Below, one piece after another: positions 34,745-43,399 of a stretch of 64,000 nt of DNA. The notes under the pieces are model-generated. The model worked only from the letters and a program-made list of their open reading frames with translations. It ran no database searches and was not told where the DNA came from. The stretch lies in NCBI GenBank assembly GCA_963706785.1, contig CAVPNJ010000003.1, positions 1 to 64,000 of the forward strand, written 5' to 3'. Each line of letters begins with the position of its first letter. Positions within the stretch are counted from its first letter, which is position 1. Both the position numbers and the translations under genes were made by a program. This DNA is from Pollutimonas sp963706785. GTDB taxonomy: Bacteria; Pseudomonadota; Gammaproteobacteria; Burkholderiales; Burkholderiaceae_B.

Positions 34745-35254
34745 ATGACAATTTCGCTTTACGCCGCTTCAGTTCCTGTTTTCAAACAAATGTTAAAGAG
34801 CGTGGACGGTATCCTGGCCAAAGCCGAAGAACACGCTGTAGCCAGGAAGATAGACCCGAACGCCTTGTTACAGGCACGTCTTTTTCCGGACATGTTTCCT
34901 TTGATCCGCCAAGTGCAGGTCGCCTCAGACTTTGCACGTGGTGTGTCGGCACGCCTGGCCGGGGTTGAAGTTCCCAAATTCGAAGATAATCAACAGACCT
35001 TTGCCGATCTTCACGAGCTAATTGCCAAAACCTTAAGCTTCATCGATGGTGTTACTCCGGAACAGATCGATGGCCATGAGGACCGGGTTATCGTTACGCG
35101 TCCTGGCACGCCGAAGGAAAGGAAATTTACTGGTCAGTCGTACTTGCTGACTTACGGCCTGCCCCAGTTCTTTTTCCATGTAACGACAGCCTATGCTCTT
35201 CTTCGCCATAATGGCGTCGAAATAGGCAAGGGCGACTACATGGGCAAATACTAA
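34745..35254 (+). CDS. DUF1993 family protein
   Basis: 169 residues of the DUF1993 family, an all-helical, DinB-like four-helix fold. Characteristic segments are LYAASVPVFKQMLKSVDGILAKAEEHA, ARLFPDMFPLIRQVQVASDFARG and TYGLPQFFFHVTTAYALLRHNGVEIGKGDYMG at the C-terminus. The function is unknown. AAGGA lies at good distance before the ATG. The nitroreductase gene begins 31 bases after, so they may share a transcript. Confidence 0.87.
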   Translation: MTISLYAASVPVFKQMLKSVDGILAKAEEHAVARKIDPNALLQARLFPDMFPLIRQVQVASDFARGVSARLAGVEVPKFEDNQQTFADLHELIAKTLSFIDGVTPEQIDGHEDRVIVTRPGTPKERKFTGQSYLLTYGLPQFFFHVTTAYALLRHNGVEIGKGDYMGKY

Positions 35255-35285
35255 GCTACCAAGCGCGTGTAAGCTAGGGACATAC

Positions 35286-35963
35286 ATGAATCAAGCCGAC
35301 ATTGTTTTTGAAGCCATCACTTCGCGTCGCAGTGTGCGGGGCTTCCTTTCGAAGCCTGTCAGCAACGAACACATCAGCGATATCTTGTCGGCTGCTTCGT
35401 ATGCCCCCAGCGGCAGCAATATTCAGCCTTGGAAAGTGCACGTGGTAACGGGTGCCATGCGCGACGAGCTGTCGCGGCTTTTGCTTGACGCCCACGAGCG
35501 CAAGCTACCTGAATCTCGCGAATATGATTACTATCCTGTGCAATGGCGCAGCCCGTACATCGACCGCCGCCGCCAGACGGGGTGGGGTTTATATGAAACG
35601 CTGGGCATTAAAAAGGGCGACAGGCAAGCGTCGTCCGAGCAGCACGGACGCAACTATCAATTCTTTGGCGCGCCAGTCGTATTAATATTCACGATAGATA
35701 ACGATCTGGAACAGGGCAGCTGGCTCGATTACGGCATGTTCTTACAGAGCATCATGATTGCGGCGCGCGGCTGCGGCCTGCATACCTGCCCACAGGCGGC
35801 ACTGGCCAATTACCCCGGCATCGTGAAAAGTACGCTGGGTATTGGCGATGACCAAATTGTAGTGTGCGGAATATCCATGGGCTACGAAGACCCCGCCTGT
35901 GTCGCCAATCAGTTCAGGCCCGATCGCATCGCATTGGAAGATTTCGTTATCTTTCATTCCTAG
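35286..35963 (+). CDS. Nitroreductase family FMN enzyme
   Basis: 225 residues with the nitroreductase fold. The FMN phosphate-binding start is SRRSVRGFLSKPVSNEHI, followed by AASYAPSGSNIQPWKVHVV, and the C-terminal FMN-binding segment contains CGISMGYEDP. DYGMFLQSIMIAARGCGLHTCPQAAL is the dimer helix. It should reduce nitroaromatics, quinones or similar with NAD(P)H. It lies 31 bases after the DUF1993 gene, and its stop leaves 131 bases before the CoA-transferase. Confidence 0.9.
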   Translation: MNQADIVFEAITSRRSVRGFLSKPVSNEHISDILSAASYAPSGSNIQPWKVHVVTGAMRDELSRLLLDAHERKLPESREYDYYPVQWRSPYIDRRRQTGWGLYETLGIKKGDRQASSEQHGRNYQFFGAPVVLIFTIDNDLEQGSWLDYGMFLQSIMIAARGCGLHTCPQAALANYPGIVKSTLGIGDDQIVVCGISMGYEDPACVANQFRPDRIALEDFVIFHS

Positions 35964-36094
35964 CGTCTTACTTCGCAGGCCCAGCCTCGATTTGGCCGCA
36001 CTTACGTCATATACGAACGTCGCTTTCGAAGATTTGAACTGGCTTCTTTTACCCTTGCTCCGTAGACTGGTCATCTATCTGGACGAGGGTATCG

Positions 36095-37276
36095 ATGGTT
36101 GGAAATGCATTAAAGGGCGTACGCGTCCTCGATTTGTCGCGCATCTTGGCAGGGCCTTGGTGCACCCAGAACCTGGCCGATTTGGGTGCGGAAGTCGTCA
36201 AAATCGAGCGCCCGCAGGGCGGCGACGACACACGAGGTTGGGGGCCGCCTTATTTTGAGTCAGCAGATGGTTCCGACTTCATGTCGGCTTACTTCGCTTG
36301 CTGCAATCGAAACAAAAAATCAATCTGCCTGGACTTCAAGTCTGAGACGGACCGCAAGCAGCTCGTCGAGCTTGCGCGTACTGCCGACGTGCTTGTAGAG
36401 AATTATCGAGTCGGCACACTGAAACAGTACGGCCTCGATTATGAAAGTTTGAAGGCCATTAATCCGAAGCTGGTCTATGCGTCCATTACAGGGTACGGGC
36501 AAACCGGACCCAAAGCGGCGCGTCCGGGATACGACTATATTTTTCAGGGCCTGGGTGGCCTGATGAGCTATACCGGTCGCGCCGACGATGAAGCGGGCGC
36601 CGGTCCTTTGCGCGCGGGCGTGGCAGTTGTCGATATTACGACGGGTATGTACGCGACATCGGCGATTCTTGCTGCCCTGTTCCAACGCGAGCGCAGCGGC
36701 GAGGGGGCATGGTTGGACTTGGCCTTGCTGGATGTCGCAGTCGCCATGAATGCAAATCAAGGCGCCAACTACCTGGCATCGGGGCGTAACCCTGAGCGCA
36801 GCGGAAATGCCCATCCCAATCTGGCGCCCTACGAGGTTTTTGAAGCGGCAGACGGCTATTTTATCCTTGCGGTGGGAAACGACGTTCAGTTCAAAAAGTT
36901 ATGCGAAATGTGCGGTTGCCCCGAACTGGCTGACGACGAACGTTTCGCGACCAATAGCGGTCGGATCAGCAACCTGAAAGCTTTAAGGCCGATTCTGGCC
37001 GCTATTCTGATAAAAAATCCACGTCAGTACTGGAGCGATCTTCTGGATGCCCGGGGAATTTCGTGGGGAGCGGTGAATACGTTGGAAGAAGTGTTCGCAG
37101 ACGAACAGGTCCAGCATCGCGGCATGTTGAGATATGTGAATCATCCGGTATTGGGCGACATTCCCCTGGTCGGAAACCCAATGCTGGCGGGCCACTCGCA
37201 TATGGGGCGCTTCGATCCGCCGCCTTTACTGGGCGAGCATACATCACAGCTATTACCCGCATCCGAAAAAAATTAA
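36095..37276 (+). CDS. Class III CoA-transferase (CaiB/BaiF family)
   Basis: 393 residues. It begins LKGVRVLDLSRILAGPWCTQNLADLGAEVVKIERP, the standard family start, and has ITGYGQTGP and RPGYDYIFQGLGGLM. Asp213 in LDLALLDVAVAM matches the covalent Asp169 of formyl-CoA transferase. It moves CoA from a donor such as succinyl-CoA to a carboxylic acid. The next genes are a Bug receptor and an enoyl-CoA hydratase, so the likely scheme is: bind acid outside, activate with CoA inside, then hydrate the double bond. Confidence 0.93.
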   Translation: MVGNALKGVRVLDLSRILAGPWCTQNLADLGAEVVKIERPQGGDDTRGWGPPYFESADGSDFMSAYFACCNRNKKSICLDFKSETDRKQLVELARTADVLVENYRVGTLKQYGLDYESLKAINPKLVYASITGYGQTGPKAARPGYDYIFQGLGGLMSYTGRADDEAGAGPLRAGVAVVDITTGMYATSAILAALFQRERSGEGAWLDLALLDVAVAMNANQGANYLASGRNPERSGNAHPNLAPYEVFEAADGYFILAVGNDVQFKKLCEMCGCPELADDERFATNSGRISNLKALRPILAAILIKNPRQYWSDLLDARGISWGAVNTLEEVFADEQVQHRGMLRYVNHPVLGDIPLVGNPMLAGHSHMGRFDPPPLLGEHTSQLLPASEKN

Positions 37277-37295
37277 ATTACTAATGAGGTCTTTT

Positions 37296-38264
37296 ATGTT
37301 GAACAAATTTATCAAATCAGCGATTGGCACTGGCTTATTGACAGCGTCCACCTTGGCATCGGCCGCTTTCCCCGAACAACCCATTAAATTGATCGTTCCT
37401 TATGCGCCTGGCGGAACGACCGACCTCGTAGCCCGTGTGGTCGCACCCAAATTGGGTCAGGTTTTGGGGCAGTCTGTGATCATCATCAATAAGCCGGGAG
37501 CAGGTGGAGCGATAGGAAGCGCTTTTGCGAGCAGGGAAAAGCCAGACGGCTACACCTTGGTCATGGCAGTCGAAAGCTCGCATGCCGTGAACCCCAGTGT
37601 GCAGAAAACATCGTTGTATGACCCAGTGAAAGATTTTTCGCCCATCAGCAATTTGGCGAACGTGCTGGGCGTCCTTGATGTGAATGCGAATTCCGATATC
37701 AAGACATTCTCGCAGCTTATTGAAAATTTGAAAGCAAATCCTCAGAAGTTCACGTTTGGGTCTTCGGGTAACGGCGGCTACAGCCACCTGTTCGGCGAGC
37801 AATTTCTAAGCGTAACTAAAACGGAAATGCTGCACGTGCCTTACAAAGGCCTGGGACCGGCCTTGACCGACCTGTTGGCCGGTCAGATCCATGTCGTATT
37901 CGACAACCTGCCATCGTCGGCCGGGCAAATTCAGGCGGGCAAGATTCGCCCGTTGGCTGTGGCCGCCCCGGCGCGGGTAAAAGACATGCCCGATGTTCCG
38001 ACTTACGCCGAGGTGGGATATCCCCAACTGAATACGCCATCTTGGTTTGGCCTGGCCGCACCGGCAAATGTACCGGAAGATGTTCTTGAGATCTTGAATC
38101 AAGCTGTCAAGGCCACGTTGGCAGATCCGGCGGTCATTGCCCTGATTGAACAACAAGGTGCCGTTCCCAACTACACCACGCGACAAGAGTTTTCCGCAAT
38201 GATCAGCAATTCGAACCAGCAATGGAAGAAAGTCGTTGAATCGATCGGCTTCGAAAAACTGTAA
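37296..38264 (+). CDS. Bug/TctC-family periplasmic solute receptor 6
   Basis: 322 residues from the ATG at 37296 (GAGGT just upstream; the ATG at 37284 is less well placed). The signal sequence ends near ASTLASAAFPEQPI. Motifs are VPYAPGGTTDLVAR, NKPGAGGAIG, EKPDGYTLVMAVESSH and FGSSGNGGYSHLFGE. It is embedded between the CoA-transferase and the enoyl-CoA hydratase, with gaps of 19 and 8 bases. Its ligand is therefore probably the acid that the transferase activates. Confidence 0.93.
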   Translation: MLNKFIKSAIGTGLLTASTLASAAFPEQPIKLIVPYAPGGTTDLVARVVAPKLGQVLGQSVIIINKPGAGGAIGSAFASREKPDGYTLVMAVESSHAVNPSVQKTSLYDPVKDFSPISNLANVLGVLDVNANSDIKTFSQLIENLKANPQKFTFGSSGNGGYSHLFGEQFLSVTKTEMLHVPYKGLGPALTDLLAGQIHVVFDNLPSSAGQIQAGKIRPLAVAAPARVKDMPDVPTYAEVGYPQLNTPSWFGLAAPANVPEDVLEILNQAVKATLADPAVIALIEQQGAVPNYTTRQEFSAMISNSNQQWKKVVESIGFEKL

Positions 38265-38272
38265 GGAATGAT

Positions 38273-39076
38273 ATGAGCAAGAAAGAATGGGAAGAGCATG
38301 CCGCTTTGGTCGTTGCTGACAATGGTGTCGGGACACTGTCTATGCGTAACGCAGGCAGTTTGAACATTCTTGGCACACCGGTTGTTGCGGCGCTGTCCGC
38401 GGCCCTGGATGAAATCGCAGCGCGGACCGACATTCGTGTTTTGATTTTGCGCGGTGAAGGCGACAAAGCCTTCGTCGCGGGGGCCGACATCAAAGAAATG
38501 GCCGATTTCGATGAGTCCCGTGCCGAGGCGTTTATCGACGCTTTGCGGCAGTTATGCGATCGCGTGCGGCTCCTTCCTATACCCGTCATTGCACGGATGC
38601 CGGGCTATTGTCTAGGGGGCGGGTTGGAATTTGCTCTGGCTTGCGATCTGCGCATTGCCGACGATGCCGCAAAGTTCGGCATGCCCGAAGTGCAAGTGGG
38701 GATTCCATCCATCATCCATGCAGCATTGCTTCCCCGCCTTATCGGCAAAGCCCGCGCCACATGGATGCTATTGACTGGCGAGGTTGTCGACGCGACACAG
38801 GCGCTATCTTATGGATTGGTGGACCGGGTCGTACCTCTTGCCGACCTTGACGCCGAAACGATTCGCGTGGCGAATTCACTGGCCGGATTAGGCACTCAAG
38901 TGCTTGCCCAGCAAAAACGTCTGCTGCGCGAGTGGGAAGATGAACCGCTGGACACGTCGATTCGTAATGGCGTCAAAGAGTTCGCTGCCGCATTCAATAC
39001 CGGCGAGCCCCAGAAGTACATGGGTGAATTCGTTCGCGCCAAACTGGCCCGCAAGCGCTCGCAGGAAGCTAATTAA
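38273..39076 (+). CDS. Enoyl-CoA hydratase/isomerase family protein
   Basis: 267 residues of the crotonase fold. The oxyanion-hole segment is KAFVAGADIKEM, and PGYCLGGGLEFALACDLRIADDAAKFGMPEVQVGI has both catalytic glutamates of true hydratases (in GGGLE and MPEV). It should add water across a 2-enoyl-CoA, or do a related reaction. AAGGA precedes the ATG, and it lies 8 bases after receptor 6 in one operon. Confidence 0.92.
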   Translation: MSKKEWEEHAALVVADNGVGTLSMRNAGSLNILGTPVVAALSAALDEIAARTDIRVLILRGEGDKAFVAGADIKEMADFDESRAEAFIDALRQLCDRVRLLPIPVIARMPGYCLGGGLEFALACDLRIADDAAKFGMPEVQVGIPSIIHAALLPRLIGKARATWMLLTGEVVDATQALSYGLVDRVVPLADLDAETIRVANSLAGLGTQVLAQQKRLLREWEDEPLDTSIRNGVKEFAAAFNTGEPQKYMGEFVRAKLARKRSQEAN

Positions 39077-39120
39077 CAAGTAAATTGTGACGCTGTTGTA
39101 AGGATCCCAGCTACTCGCTA

Positions 39121-39145
39121 TTCTTTACCATACTCAGGTAAAGAA
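39121..39145. promoter_or_regulatory. Inverted repeat abutting the lysR start codon
   Basis: TTCTTTACC (39121-39129) and GGTAAAGAA (39137-39145) are perfect 9-bp mirror arms with a 7-base spacer. The ATG begins at the next base, 39146. The right arm contains the only plausible ribosome-binding purines. It may be an autoregulatory operator, or an RNA hairpin that masks translation. Confidence 0.5.
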
Positions 39146-40084
39146 ATGGCGATAGCGGGAGATCTTGTGCGCTACGATTTGAAGGATTTAAGGCTATTCA
39201 AGGCCATACTTGAAGCGGGGAATTTGTCTGCGGGCGCAGGCGTCATGCATATGACCGCTTCGTCGGCAAGTTATCGGCTCAAGAACCTTGAATATGCTGC
39301 GGGCAGCCCTCTTTTCAGGCGGACTCCAAAGGGCATGGTATTGACGCCTGCTGGCGAGGTTTTGGCGCGTCATGCCAATAAACTCTTGGCCGATGTCGAG
39401 CTAATGCATGCGGAACTTAGCGATTATTCCAAGAATCTGAAAGGAAGCATTCGCCTGCTGGCAAACAGCAGCTCTTTAAATGGCTTCATCATTCCCAGCC
39501 TGGCGCGTTTCCTTGCCGCAAATTCCAGTATAAATGTCGATCTGAAAGAGAAAGACAGTCCTTCGATTGTTACCGGAATCGAAGACGGGGATGCCGATAT
39601 CGGTATCGTCGCCGGCGACTTCAGTTCGCATACGTTGGATGTGCAGCTTTATGCCATAGATCGCTTGATTTGCGCTGTGGCGATTGATCATCCATTGGCA
39701 GGCGTAAAGTCAGCATCATTCCAGCAACTTCTTGAACACGATTTCGTCTGCATGGATCGAAGCAGCAGCAATTTTGTGTTCCTGAGCAATCAGGCACGTT
39801 TAGCGGGAAAGGCGCTTAACGCCCGTGTCCACGTCCAGGATTTCAGTTCTGTACTGTATCTGGTCGAAGCCCAAGTCGGAGTGGCTTTGGTACCTGCCAG
39901 TGTTGCCGAGCAGCATATCCTTGAAAAGCGCATCTGCGGTATTGCAATCGATGAACCATGGTCAATCAGGAATCTGCATCTTATTATCAAGCACGAGTCA
40001 GCCAAAATAGGGCTCGTGCGTGAGTTTGCCGATATTCTGTTGCACGATCCGCAGGTAGTCGCTGCACGCCACAAAGGCAGCTAG
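39146..40084 (+). CDS. LysR-type regulator following the CoA-transferase operon
   Basis: 312 residues. The helix-turn-helix lies in NLSAGAGVMHMTASSASYRLKNLEYAAG, with the wing FRRTPKGMVLTPAG. The effector domain starts KGSIRLLANSSSLNGFIIPSLARFL and has VEAQVGVALVPASVA. It lies 69 bases after the enoyl-CoA hydratase, on the same strand, rather than in the usual divergent position. It could be co-transcribed or use its own promoter under the adjoining inverted repeat. Confidence 0.88.
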   Translation: MAIAGDLVRYDLKDLRLFKAILEAGNLSAGAGVMHMTASSASYRLKNLEYAAGSPLFRRTPKGMVLTPAGEVLARHANKLLADVELMHAELSDYSKNLKGSIRLLANSSSLNGFIIPSLARFLAANSSINVDLKEKDSPSIVTGIEDGDADIGIVAGDFSSHTLDVQLYAIDRLICAVAIDHPLAGVKSASFQQLLEHDFVCMDRSSSNFVFLSNQARLAGKALNARVHVQDFSSVLYLVEAQVGVALVPASVAEQHILEKRICGIAIDEPWSIRNLHLIIKHESAKIGLVREFADILLHDPQVVAARHKGS

Positions 40085-40177
40085 GCTGGCGCTACGTTGC
40101 GGTGTTCGCTGTTAGCGTGGGAGAAAGCGAAAGAGAGCCTCTTGCATTTCGGTCAAGGTTTTACCATGCATAAGCAA

Positions 40178-40456
40178 TTATTTTGTTGACTCTTTCAGCA
40201 AAATTACACCTTTGCTCGTAAGCAAAAGGTGACCGGCCTCTTGGCGGTGGCTGATCAAGCCATCGTCCTTGGACCATTCGAGCACTTGATTGGCTTGCCC
40301 TTCATCCAGGCCTAGCTTTTTGGCGCTTTCAAACCATGCCGATGCATTTATGGTGCCTTCATAATTCGGCAGGCCGCGCATTATCCGGACCCAGCTTTCT
40401 TTAAGACGTTGTGACGATAAGTCGTCTCGCCACTGATCGCTAATATCTTTAGTCAT
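40178..40456 (-). CDS. Small protein of unknown function
   Basis: 92 residues with a good AAGGAAA ribosome site. The sequence is hydrophilic and helical, with SAWFESAKKLGLDEGQANQVLEWSKDDGLISHRQEAGHLLLTSKGVILL at the end. The last part looks like a winged helix-turn-helix (helix, short turn, then two strands), so a DNA-binding or protein-interaction role is conceivable. No family is recognised. It lies 27 bases downstream of the pirin gene on the same strand. Confidence 0.6.
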   Translation of the reverse strand: MTKDISDQWRDDLSSQRLKESWVRIMRGLPNYEGTINASAWFESAKKLGLDEGQANQVLEWSKDDGLISHRQEAGHLLLTSKGVILLKESTK

Positions 40457-40483
40457 AAATTTCCTTATCTTTCTGTCAGTCGC

Positions 40484-41410
40484 TTAAGGGTATCGGACTG
40501 GCTTGCCAGGGAGATCGGGCAAGGGAATAAATTCGGTCTCGTTGGGAACCATGGGAAAGCGCTGCGCGCGCCAGTCGTCTTTGGCTTGTTCGATACGTTC
40601 GGCAGAGCTGGAGACAAAATTCCAAGTCAGGTAGCGCGAGCCATCCATGGGTTCGCCGCCCAGCAGCATGAGCCTGGCCGGCGAGGGGCCCGCCGCAGCC
40701 AGGGTGACATGTCTACCCGGCTTCAGCACCAACAGTTGGCCCGAATCGAAAAGCCCGTCTTTGCCCAGGTCGAGGGTGCCCTGCACTACGTAAATTGCCT
40801 GTTCAGGGTACTCGGGGGGAATTTCCAATTGCGACCCGGGTTGCAATACCACGTCGACCTGGAAAAGATTCGACAAAATCGGCACCGGAGAGCGACGCCC
40901 AAAAAAACTGCCGGCAATAATACGGGCCGACACCCCCTTGTCTTCCTCGACCGGCAGATCGCCTTTTCCCGTATGCAGGAAGGCAGGTTCCGTTTCTTCA
41001 TGCGCTTGGGGCAGGGCGACCCAGCATTGCATACCGAACAAAGATGATTCAAGTTGGCGGTCATGTTCGGCCGTGCGCTCGGAGTGCACAATGCCGCGGC
41101 CCGCCGTCATCCAGTTGACGTCGCCCGGCTGTATGGCCTGTACGCTGCCCAGGCTGTCGCGATGCAGTATTTCGCCATCAAACAGATACGTAACCGTAGC
41201 CAAACCAATATGGGGGTGAGGGCGCACATCCAGGCCACGGCCTGGCGCAAAAACGTGCGGCCCCATCTGATCAAGAAAGACAAACGGGCCGACCATGCGC
41301 CGTTGCTTTGATGGCAGGGCACGCCTTACTTCAAAGTTGTCGCCCAGGTCTTGCGTGCGTGGTACGACGACAACTTCCAGCGCGCCGTCGGGGAGAAGGT
41401 CTTCTGGCAT
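40484..41410 (-). CDS. Pirin family protein (second pirin)
   Basis: 308 residues of the classic pirin type, longer than the YhhW at 9516. LGDNFEVRRALPSKQRRMVGPFVFLDQMGP is the usual N-terminus. DVRPHPHIGLATVTYLFDGEILHRDSLG has the iron-binding His pair, and DVNWMTAGRGIVHSERT the others. The second cupin ends with LMLLGGEPM. Pirins bind iron and may have quercetinase or regulatory roles. AGGAG lies eight bases before the ATG. It follows ptxE by 67 bases on the same strand, so read-through from the ptx operon is possible. Confidence 0.92.
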   Translation of the reverse strand: MPEDLLPDGALEVVVVPRTQDLGDNFEVRRALPSKQRRMVGPFVFLDQMGPHVFAPGRGLDVRPHPHIGLATVTYLFDGEILHRDSLGSVQAIQPGDVNWMTAGRGIVHSERTAEHDRQLESSLFGMQCWVALPQAHEETEPAFLHTGKGDLPVEEDKGVSARIIAGSFFGRRSPVPILSNLFQVDVVLQPGSQLEIPPEYPEQAIYVVQGTLDLGKDGLFDSGQLLVLKPGRHVTLAAAGPSPARLMLLGGEPMDGSRYLTWNFVSSSAERIEQAKDDWRAQRFPMVPNETEFIPLPDLPGKPVRYP

Positions 41411-41477
41411 GGCGTGAGCTCCTGATCAACAATGGGCATCGGTTTCGATCAATAGTACGTCAATCGCCTGTAGTGTG

Positions 41478-42362
41478 TCAGTGCTTCGAGAGGTGAGACG
41501 CTACATTGTGCGACAGCATGAAGTGAACAAATGCCCCCGCCGCAAGGTTCTGCCGTGCGTATTCCCGGCAAATAACATAAAGCTCTTTTTGCAGCGGTGC
41601 GCCTTCGAATGGTATGGCGCACAACAGGCCACTACGAATCTCATTAACAACGCAGGCCGCCATGACCAGCGATATTCCAAGTCCGGCTTGTACCGCGTGT
41701 TTGACCGCCTCGGTACTTCCCAGTTGCATCGATGTGCCGATTTTTTTGGCATATTCGCCAAAATATTGGCCTAGGAGTCGCCCGGTTCCGCTGCCGGTTT
41801 CGCCGCCGAGCAATACTTGATCGTGCAGGAACTCGCGAGTGACGCTGGGCATGCCAGCCCACGGATGTTCGGGTGAAACAATAAGGACGAGATCCTCGCG
41901 GCGCCATAGCGTGGCAGAAAATCCCGGCCGAGGATCCCACCACTCCATGATGGCCACATCAATTTCGAAATTCTGCAGTTTTTCGATAATGCTGGGATTG
42001 CTGCCAATAACCAGGTCTACGGTATGGGGCAACGTGTCCATAAATGCTTTCAAATAGGGCGGCAGCAGGTAGATTCCAGTATTCGAACTGGCGCCGACTA
42101 TCAGTTTGTTATCGTCAAACAGTGTGGAAGCCCGGGTATGTGCTCTGACCAGGTTTTCCGCATACGGTAGAAACACCCGACCTTCCGGCGTAAGCACGCT
42201 GCCTGCGTGATTGCGCTCGATCAGGGTGACTTTCAGCGTTTCTTCCAGCCGCCGTACATGCTGTGTGACCGACGACTGAGATAAACCTGTGTGCTTGGCT
42301 GCTTCGCGAAATCCATTATGTTTAGCCACGGCCAGAAACGTGGTGACACGTTCCAAGTTCAT
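41478..42362 (-). CDS. ptxE: LysR-type regulator of the phosphite operon
   Basis: 294 residues. The helix-turn-helix is in GFREAAKHTGLSQSSVTQHVRRLEETLK, and the effector domain has LIVGASSNTGIYLLPPYLKAF and GLGISLVMAACV. It is the last gene of ptxABCDE, the order known from Pseudomonas stutzeri, where PtxE is a LysR protein. Its ATG overlaps the ptxD stop as ATGA. The name rests mainly on position and family. It resembles CysB/CbbR-type members in its effector domain. Confidence 0.82.
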   Translation of the reverse strand: MNLERVTTFLAVAKHNGFREAAKHTGLSQSSVTQHVRRLEETLKVTLIERNHAGSVLTPEGRVFLPYAENLVRAHTRASTLFDDNKLIVGASSNTGIYLLPPYLKAFMDTLPHTVDLVIGSNPSIIEKLQNFEIDVAIMEWWDPRPGFSATLWRREDLVLIVSPEHPWAGMPSVTREFLHDQVLLGGETGSGTGRLLGQYFGEYAKKIGTSMQLGSTEAVKHAVQAGLGISLVMAACVVNEIRSGLLCAIPFEGAPLQKELYVICREYARQNLAAGAFVHFMLSHNVASHLSKH

Positions 42363-43372
42363 TCTGCACGCTTGTCATGAATGGCGGGAGCATTAATCGA
42401 CCCGGATGGCCTTTCTCCGCGTAAGGCCTGAATGATGTTGTGCGCCGCTTCACGTTCGATGTCGAGGCGGACTTGTTGCACGGCCGAGCCCAGGTGCGGC
42501 GTGAAGAAGGTTTGGCGTGTATTGTCGAGTAGGGCTTGAGGAATCGCGTCCGGACGGTCGGGTCGGGACCATTCTTCCATTTCGAACACGTCTGCGGCAT
42601 AGCCCGCCAGCTGGCCGCTGCGCAAGGCGTCGATGACAGCGTTCTCGTCGACAACCGAGCCCCGGCAGGCGTTGACAATATAACTGCCCGGGCGCATTTT
42701 CGCGATGGCGTCGGCACCAAGCAAGTGGAGGGTCTGTGGCGTCATGGGCAACATGGGGATCACGAAGTCGCTGCTTGCCAGCAATTCATCCAGGCTAAGC
42801 TGTTGAGCGCCCCATGCCGTTTTCTGGTCGTCAGGCAGTGGAATATTGTCGCAATACACAATTTTCATGTCGAAGCCGGATAGGCGTTGCGCGACGGCGC
42901 GTCCCACGGCACCCATGCCTATGATGCCCACGGTACGTCCGGTCAGGCCGGTGCCGTATAGTTCCGGCCTCCAACCGCGAAAACCGCCGCTCCGGATACG
43001 CCGGTCGCCCTCCGGTAAGTGACGCGTCAGGCCCAATAGCAAACCAATCGTCAATTCCGCGGTCGGTATCGTCAGTAAATCCGAGACGATGCTGAACCAG
43101 ATGCCGCGTCGCGTGCAGGCATCAACATCAAAATTATCATAGCCTTTAAGCGCCGCACTGACGATTTTCAGCTTCGGGCAAGCTGCTAAAAATTGCTCGT
43201 CGATGCTGTCAGGCATGAACACCATTAATGCATCTGCGTCGGCTGAACGGGCCAGGATTTCGTCGCGGCTTAATGTGTCGTGGGAGGTGTTGGCCCTGAC
43301 AGTGGCGACGGACTCCAGGGTCTCGATGATTTCCGGGTGAACCCAGTGTGTCAGTACAACGGTTGGTTTCAT
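42359..43372 (-). CDS. ptxD: NAD-dependent phosphite dehydrogenase
   Basis: 337 residues that align with P. stutzeri PtxD almost without gaps. Active-site residues are kept at matching positions: Met53 (VFMPD), Lys76 (AALKGYDN), Leu100, Thr104, Trp134, Tyr139, Arg237 (ACRGSVVDE), Glu266 (DVFEMEEW), with the catalytic His at 293 (FTPHLGSAV) and Arg302. Asp175 at the end of the second Rossmann strand favours NAD over NADP; GIIGMGAVGRAVA is the dinucleotide motif. The enzyme oxidises phosphite to phosphate. It is the fourth gene of ptxABCDE. Confidence 0.96.
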   Translation of the reverse strand: MKPTVVLTHWVHPEIIETLESVATVRANTSHDTLSRDEILARSADADALMVFMPDSIDEQFLAACPKLKIVSAALKGYDNFDVDACTRRGIWFSIVSDLLTIPTAELTIGLLLGLTRHLPEGDRRIRSGGFRGWRPELYGTGLTGRTVGIIGMGAVGRAVAQRLSGFDMKIVYCDNIPLPDDQKTAWGAQQLSLDELLASSDFVIPMLPMTPQTLHLLGADAIAKMRPGSYIVNACRGSVVDENAVIDALRSGQLAGYAADVFEMEEWSRPDRPDAIPQALLDNTRQTFFTPHLGSAVQQVRLDIEREAAHNIIQALRGERPSGSINAPAIHDKRAE

Positions 43373-43399
43373 AAAGCAGGCCTTTATTTACTGTTTTTA

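Noticed and set aside
42322..42720. Open frame overlapping the end of ptxD on the same strand
   Set aside because: It lies in another frame over conserved ptxD sequence and has low-complexity composition.
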